DNA of 64,000 nt. It comes from Acorus gramineus (lineage: Eukaryota; Streptophyta; Magnoliopsida; Acorales; Acoraceae). Below the pieces are notes generated by a model. The model ran no database searches, was not told the origin of the DNA, and was given only the letters and a program-made list of their open reading frames with translations. This document shows positions 58,561 to 64,000 of this stretch, piece after piece; within the stretch, counting starts at the first letter, position 1; each line of letters opens with the position of its first letter. A program made the translations under genes and the position numbers. The stretch lies in assembly GCA_030737835.1 (NCBI GenBank), contig JAUJYN010000070.1:124001-188000 (forward strand), in the 5' to 3' direction.

Positions 58561-59329
58561 CGCACTTGATCTTCATCTATCTGATGCTTCCATGGCATCC
58601 CTTACCTGGGAAAAGAAACCTCGGGAGGGCACCATGAAATCCCGATATAGGATACCCCGACAACCAAACAAGGAACACGAAGTACCCTAGCCCGGGTTTC
58701 AACGCCGACCTCACAAGGCCCCTTAATCCAGAAAGGAACACTGGAAGAAGACATCATTTAAAAGAATACCACTAACTCCTCCGGATCATCTACCTCTAGA
58801 TGATCACCCAACGATGTCATTCAACATCCTTTGCAAGACCGGACCCAACATCATTGGGAACGGTCCAACAGAAATTGGGTTACGAGCGACCCGCCTTCGC
58901 CTCATCCACACCCTCACTCCCGAAAGGAGACATTTTGGGACTTTGGGAGAGACTTAGACTGCTCTCTACCCCTGGTCCACCGGTAGCCTCTCCCCGCTCC
59001 GTAGCTCGCCTGGTCCTCTGACCGGGAGCCTGTCTAACGCCGGGGCTGTACTACGCGGATCCAACTAAGGGGAGAGCGATTCCACGCTCGCGACACCATT
59101 CAATAACCTCTTACCGGGTAGCCCCTACCTAGCATACTCCCAAATTCAGTACCCCTCCGACTGCATCGGCGGTACCTACTGATGGGAACTCACTGCCAGG
59201 ACGGCTAAAACCCGGCTTCCTTAACCCAAACAACCGCTCTTGACACTCACTCATCCAGATACCCCACACACTTGCATAATAACCACCAATTACACACACA
59301 ACTATCCTTATACTAGAAAGCTGGGAACT
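58561..59329. repeat. LTR-derived pieces inside the retrotransposon interior
   Basis: 58605-58730 matches the LTR's CCCCGACAACCAAACAAGGA block (compare 55815-55940), but is clearly more diverged than the LTRs are from each other. 58965-59215 matches the LTR's CCACCGGTAGCCTCTCC...CTGTCTAACGC...ATGGGA(A/G)C(T/C)C(A/T)CTG segment (compare 55500-55640). They occupy the place where protease and most of pol should be, so the interior has taken up pieces of a related, older LTR. Confidence 0.7.
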
Positions 59330-60636
59330 TAGGATAATACCTCGAACCATGACACCCGAAGGCTGCGCCTCCTCGGCCGTAAGCGCTGCAACTCTGCCTT
59401 GAACCAACCGCGGCTGAGGAACAGGAGCACGCCTCGCCGGCTGCACTGGCTGCTGCTGGCGCGGAAGCTGCTGCTGCAAGAACGGCGGCTGCTGAGGTGG
59501 CACTCGGGGTCGGCCAGCATCTGGGCAATTGTATCTGATATGCCCGATGCGCTGACAATGAAAACAGCGCCGCTTCTCCGGCTGCCAGGACTGGATGGGC
59601 ACTGCTGCAATGGGCGCCGGATCCCATACTGGCACCGCATCTGCTGGAGGAGAGGCAGCCGCTGACTGCTCGAAGCGGGGCCTCTTCCTCTTGCGCTGCC
59701 CCTGGTCCCGACTCCCGGAAGGACCCTGATCTGAAGAAGGGGTCGGAGCCCGCACTTGAATCCCGAGGTCTCTCTCGACGGTCTTCGCCCGAGACACTAC
59801 GTCGGAGTACCTCGTGAAAGCGTGGGCAGTGACGTGCACCCGGATAGCGCTGCTGAGACCCAGCTCGAATCGCCGGCACCTCGTGACCTCATCCGTCACC
59901 AAGGCTGGAGCAAATCTGGACAGACTCGTGAAGCGCGTAGAGTAGTCAGCGACGGACATGGTGCCCTGAGTCAGCTGCTCGAACTCCCGCTCCACTAGCT
60001 GTCGCGTCGAGAACGGAAAATACTCATCCAGAAAATGCCTCCGGAATCCCGCCCAAGAAAGCTGCTCCACTCCCTCTGGAATGTCCACCACTCGGGTAGC
60101 CCACCAGTCGGCGGCGTCACCCTTCAGCATAAAGGTGGCCAGGGCGACTCGCTGGCGATCGGTGCAAAGCATGGCCGCGAAAAGTCCACCTCCCTCAACC
60201 AACGCTCTGGCGCAAGAGGATCTGCCGACTGCCCATGAAACTCGGGAGGATGGAGCTTCAGAAAGGCGTTGAGGCCGCTCTGCTGCACTCGCGCTGCCGC
60301 CTCTAGCTCCTCCTCCCTATCCAGGGGATCCTCAACTCCCACTGCCGGAGTCGCCACTGGAACTGGGGGTACATCGGGTACCGCAGGCGGATCTGCCACC
60401 AAGGGGACCTGCGGAACTGCCTCGCGGGTCGCCCTCAGCTCCTGAATCTCCCTAGCCTGCTCTGCCAACATCCGCGTCTGTGTCTCCACCAAATCAGCCA
60501 ACCGAGCGAAAGCACGCTCCCAAGCAGGTGGCTCCTGCGTCAAGGGCTCTCCGGTAGCATCCTCGTCTCTGGTAGGTCCGGAAACCTCCAAAGACCGAGA
60601 GGGACCTCGTCCGCGCCGTCCTCTGCGAGGAGGCAT
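59330..60636 (-). pseudogene. gag of the gypsy element, single-base frameshift
   Basis: The ATG at 60636 opens MPPRRGRRGRGPSRSLEVSG. The frame continues to ERWLREVD near 60195, where a one-base loss shifts it. The second frame runs LFAAMLCTDRQRVALATFML, ADWWATRVVDIPEGVEQLSW, the conserved capsid block (STRQLVEREFEQLTQGTMSV, YSTRFTSLSRFAPAL), and a nucleocapsid zinc knuckle CFHCQRIGHIRYNC (C-X2-C-X4-H-X4-C). It breaks off near 59335 just before the protease site, replaced by LTR-derived sequence. The product would be the structural Gag; as it stands no full-length Gag can be made without frameshifting. Confidence 0.85.
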
Positions 60637-60737
60637 ATCAGCACCCTAAGAAAACCAGACACTAGGATCAGAATACTCATCTCGAAATCCTAGGACTCAT
60701 CTCTACGAAAGGAAGACTATTGGCTCTGACAGGACCA

Positions 60738-60750
60738 GGCTCTGATACCA
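60738..60750 (-). other. Primer binding site (initiator Met tRNA)
   Basis: Read on the minus strand, TGGTATCAGAGCC is complementary to the 3' end of plant initiator Met tRNA. It starts five bases inside the 5' LTR (60756), which fixes the orientation of the element. Confidence 0.92.
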
Positions 60751-60755
60751 ACTTT

Positions 60756-63700
60756 TGTCACGCCCCAGGGCGGCCAACCCCGGGACGCGGCAAATGTATA
60801 TATATCATATCAGAAACCTACACAGGAGGTCAACAATATATATCATACACAATAAAATGACACACAACAAAAGGGCTGACATGATATATACAAATGCGGA
60901 AGCAAAAGACTGAATCTGTGAATAAACATTCTACAGACTCGATACACAATCATACGTCCTGTGAGAGCCAATATATACAAATAACAACTGAATATATACA
61001 ACACGTGCTCAGCACGGAAATACAATACATACAGCCAAGGAAAGGGATGCTGATAGCCTCTGGTACTCGCGGACGTAGCGCTGCTCCGCTACTGAAGAAA
61101 TCCCTCGGAAAGCTCCAACTGCTGCTCCGGCTCCAGCTCCGGCTCAGTGACCACTGGGGAAAAACATGTGCGAGGGGTGAGCCACACGCTCAGTGAACAG
61201 CACAACCCACGCATCACAGACAATATTTACCAATATTCCATTATTTTATCCAGCCATCAATACATAACAACATAATCCAGTGGTTCGTACTTCGCCGAAC
61301 CACCACACCCTCACCCTCACCCATCCATGGGTGACATAGGATTTTGGGACTGATAATCATCTATTCACAAATCCAGTAGGTCGCTCATCGCCAACCCACT
61401 ACACCCTCACCCTCACCCTACCACGGGTGACATAGGATTTTGGGACTGACTAGGCTGTTGGTCACCCTTAGTCCACCGATAGTCTCTCCCTCCACTCCGT
61501 AGGCCGCCTGGTCTACTCCCACATTCAGCACAGTCCGTCACCAAATCAGGAAGTGCCTACTAATGGGAGCCCTCTGTCAGGAAGGCCCTGTCTAACGCTG
61601 GGGGTAGCCTCTACCGAATCCAACGCAGGGAACAGAACAGCCTATCCATACGCATATGATCCACTCGGATCCGCCGACAATACATCACTACAACTCAAAT
61701 GTCATGAATTCCTCTGAATTCAACCGGATGCATCTCCACGATGCGGGGAAACAGTACAATCAAAAGCAGTGTTGGAATATCACTGGGGGAAAGAAACTCG
61801 GGAGGGCGGCGTGAGTTCCCGATACAGGATACCCCGACAACCAAACAAGGAACACGGAGTACCCTAACACGGGTCTCACCGCTGTCCTCGCAAGGTCCCT
61901 CCCCTATAATATTCACTACTCATGCTAATAATCATACTAATCATACAACATTACTTATAATATTATTGGGACTAGAAACCTTGGGAGGGCAGCCCGAGGT
62001 CCCGATACAGGACATCCCGACAACCAAACAAGGAACACGGAGTACCCTAACACGGGTCTCAGCGTTGACCTCGCAAGGCTCCTCCCTATAATATTATCCT
62101 AAGGCATGCGATCTAACAGATACCAGCATTTAATTTAATAAATAAAACTAGTAGGACACATGCATAGGCCGGGTTTCCTAGCATGTAAACAGGGGACATG
62201 CTGCATGGCTCATATGCACATCCTAAGGGGCAAGTCCCTAACATGCAAAACTAGGGAAACATGCATTCTACACATAAATTATACAATCATGGATTACATA
62301 TTATCGCAGGTTAATATTTATCCAAGACGCCCCAGGAGAGGTCGGTATACGCCCAAGTGCGTATAACACCTCTCGACTGGGTTGGATTGTCCCACTCACC
62401 CGAATTGGGGTCGTCGCGCGACCGTCCGTCTAGATCTGCAAGACAGACAATCAATATGGTGAGTTAAAATCCATAAATACTACAAAATACATAAACCCAC
62501 AATTAAACTCCCAACACTCGGGCAAACGTGCATACGACCCGCACGCACGCTAGCCCGAGCACTCCGACAACCCCCCGCACGGCCGGCCACCACCCGCACG
62601 GCCACCCGACCGCCCGGACGCGCCGCCGCGCCTCAGCCCGCGCACTCCGCGCACCGCCCGGGGCTCCGCGCGTCCACCGAGCCCAGCCGCGGCAGCCCGC
62701 ACGCGCCCCGCACGCCGTGCGCTGGCCCGCGAGCACCCCGCACGCCCCCGCGCGCGGCGCCTCGCCCCCGCGCACACCATCCCAGCCTTGCCGCGACCCG
62801 CGCACGCCTCGCGCACGCCTCCTCGCCCCGCGCGCACCCCGCGCGCACCTCCGCCACCTCCTCCGCGCGCACCTCGCGCGTCCAGCACCTCCGGCAGCAC
62901 CTCCGCGCGCACCTCGCGCGTCCAGCACCTCTGGCAGCACCTCCGCGCGCACCTCGCGCGTCCTGCTCCACGCGCATCAGCCGCCCAGCTCCGGCCTCTG
63001 CTCGCCCAGCACCGGCCAGCACCCTGCACCAGGCCCGCGCGCCCTCGCGCGCACGCCGCGCGTACGCGCGCCCGCGCACGCACGCGCGCCTGCCCGCGCG
63101 CACCCGACCTGGCGCCGCCTGGGCTGCTGCTGCTGCTGCTGCTTGGCCCGGACGACCTGCCACTGCCCGAGCGCCACCACCACCTCTCCCTTGACCACCG
63201 ACCACCCTCCAACCACTTCCGACCGCCCTCCGACCACCTCCACTGCCGCCGACCACCCCCAAACACCCAATCCACCTTCCTAGCATTCATCTATGCAAGA
63301 AAAGGAGGGAAAGGAGGCTTACCGAGGGGAGGGGAAGACGTTCGGTAGCTCCTCGCGCGCCGAAACCTTCCTCAAAGGCTTTCCCACACCCCGATCTATC
63401 ACGGCCCTCGATTTGGCTCGAAACAGAGGAGAGAGAGAGGAGGTCGGGGAGGCTAGGATCGTCGGAATTCGGATTTGAAGACACCGGAGCGTAGATCGGG
63501 ACCCGATCTACACTTCCCGTGCTTTGGGTTTTTGATTTTGAGGGGTGGAGGGGGCTCAAACGGAAGAAAATCGGAGGAGAGGAGAGAGGAAATCACGTCG
63601 GGAGGGATGATGAATAGTGACGAGGTGATTTTTGATTTCTTTTAAGTAGAGCGCGACTTAAAAACCCGGATACGCCCCGGAACTGCGAAATTTTTGCAAA

Positions 63701-63911
63701 CGATGCCAGAATTCGATGAAATTTTCGTGGGAGGTCTAAAATGGCACCAGGACACCAAATATGCAGTCAGATTTCCAATCGGAGTCCTCTAGATCAGACG
63801 ATAGCTAACAGTCTGAAAATAAGCGGTTCCGATCGAAAACCCTAAAAATTTTTAAAACTGCCAGGGCGCTCTAACGGTTACCAACAGGTTAAAAGTGACA
63901 CATATATAACA
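60756..63911 (-). repeat. 5' LTR of the gypsy element
   Basis: 3,156 bp, aligned end to end with the 3' LTR and differing by scattered substitutions and small indels. The largest difference is one fewer copy of the 40-bp GCACCTCCGCGCGCACCTCG-type unit (about 62860-62965). As the 5' LTR it would carry the promoter that reads leftward through gag. The CpG-rich block lies upstream of that in transcript order. Frames of 150-251 codons in it are composition artefacts. Confidence 0.9.
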
Positions 63912-64000
63912 AGTTGACGCATAATTTTATTTCTTATTTATCAAGTTACAAGTATAAGTTTTAACTCATTTTTGTATCCATAAATTCATAACCAAACCCA
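63912..64000. other. Flank beyond the retrotransposon
   Basis: AT-rich spacer resuming the DNA interrupted at 54773. Too short to classify. Confidence 0.5.

Larger units (their letters stand above)
54774..63911 (-). mobile_element. Ty3/gypsy LTR retrotransposon (chromovirus-like), internally rearranged
   Basis: A complete pair of LTRs (54774-57956 and 60756-63911) brackets 2.8 kb of internal DNA, all read on the minus strand. Flanks are AGTTA (54769-54773) and AGTTG (63912-63916), a 5-bp duplication with one mismatch. A primer site and polypurine tract are present at the expected places. Coding content is reduced to a frameshifted gag and scraps of reverse transcriptase and of the integrase/chromodomain end, so it is non-autonomous. 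Very long LTRs plus a chromodomain-like tail (EIMDRRVRRLCTKTVQLVEV) point to a Tekay/Del-type chromovirus. The LTRs are nearly the same over their whole length, indicating a fairly recent insertion. Confidence 0.88.

Overview
This window is plant nuclear DNA. The evidence is spliceosomal introns, a plant-only KRP-type CDK inhibitor, plant HSR203J/CXE-type carboxylesterases, TA-rich spacers and a dense load of plant transposons (Mutator-like, hAT, Tourist-like MITEs, a tRNA-derived SINE, Ty3/gypsy LTR elements with tRNA-iMet primer sites). The spacer DNA is strongly AT-rich and the two carboxylesterase genes are GC-rich. It is very probably a flowering plant; I cannot name the lineage.

Genes, left to right: (1) the last two exons of a TMEM208/SND2-like ER membrane protein (863-1109, +), whose earlier exons lie outside the window; (2) a complete four-exon KRP/ICK cyclin-dependent-kinase inhibitor (7751-8676, -); (3) a complete eleven-exon condensin II subunit H2 gene (19433-26907, -), with a GC-AG intron and an E2F-type site upstream; (4) a complete twelve-exon gene for a protein with two CTLH/CRA (RanBPM-type) modules (30100-36546, +); (5) two carboxylesterase paralogues, CXE-A (40022-41297, +) and CXE-B (49040-50162, +), plus a broken third copy of the 3' end (51751-51956). 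All exon joins were checked by reading frame. The totals are 212 aa (KRP), 691 aa (CAP-H2), 719 aa (CTLH), 319 and 312 aa (carboxylesterases).

Mobile DNA fills the rest. Six elements have long terminal inverted repeats and 9-bp target duplications, which is the Mutator-like (MULE) signature: 1362-2459, 10412-11013, 32655-33512, 45136-45986, 46009-46549 and 47825-48728. A seventh (52019-53547) fits with one mismatch in the duplication. The element at 32655-33512 sits in an intron of the CTLH gene and carries a broken copy of part of an amino-acid-transporter gene, so it is a Pack-MULE. Two hAT-type elements with 8-bp duplications sit in introns of the CTLH and CAP-H2 genes. A solo LTR (37762-38635) splits an older MITE-like repeat. 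A SINE (43412-43619) sits inside a tandem duplication downstream of CXE-A.

The right end (54774-63911) is one large Ty3/gypsy element on the minus strand. It has two ~3.16-3.18 kb LTRs, a primer site, a gag with a single-base frameshift, scraps of reverse transcriptase and of the integrase/chromodomain end, and LTR-derived pieces spliced into its interior. Each LTR carries a ~0.7 kb CpG-rich block with a 40-bp repeat.

I found no evidence of a new enzymatic or defence system. The points most worth checking are the Pack-MULE and its relatives, the 33-bp repeat arms of 47825-48728, the palindromic modules of 52019-53547, the carboxylesterase lacking the usual catalytic Asp, and the non-matching introns of the two carboxylesterases.
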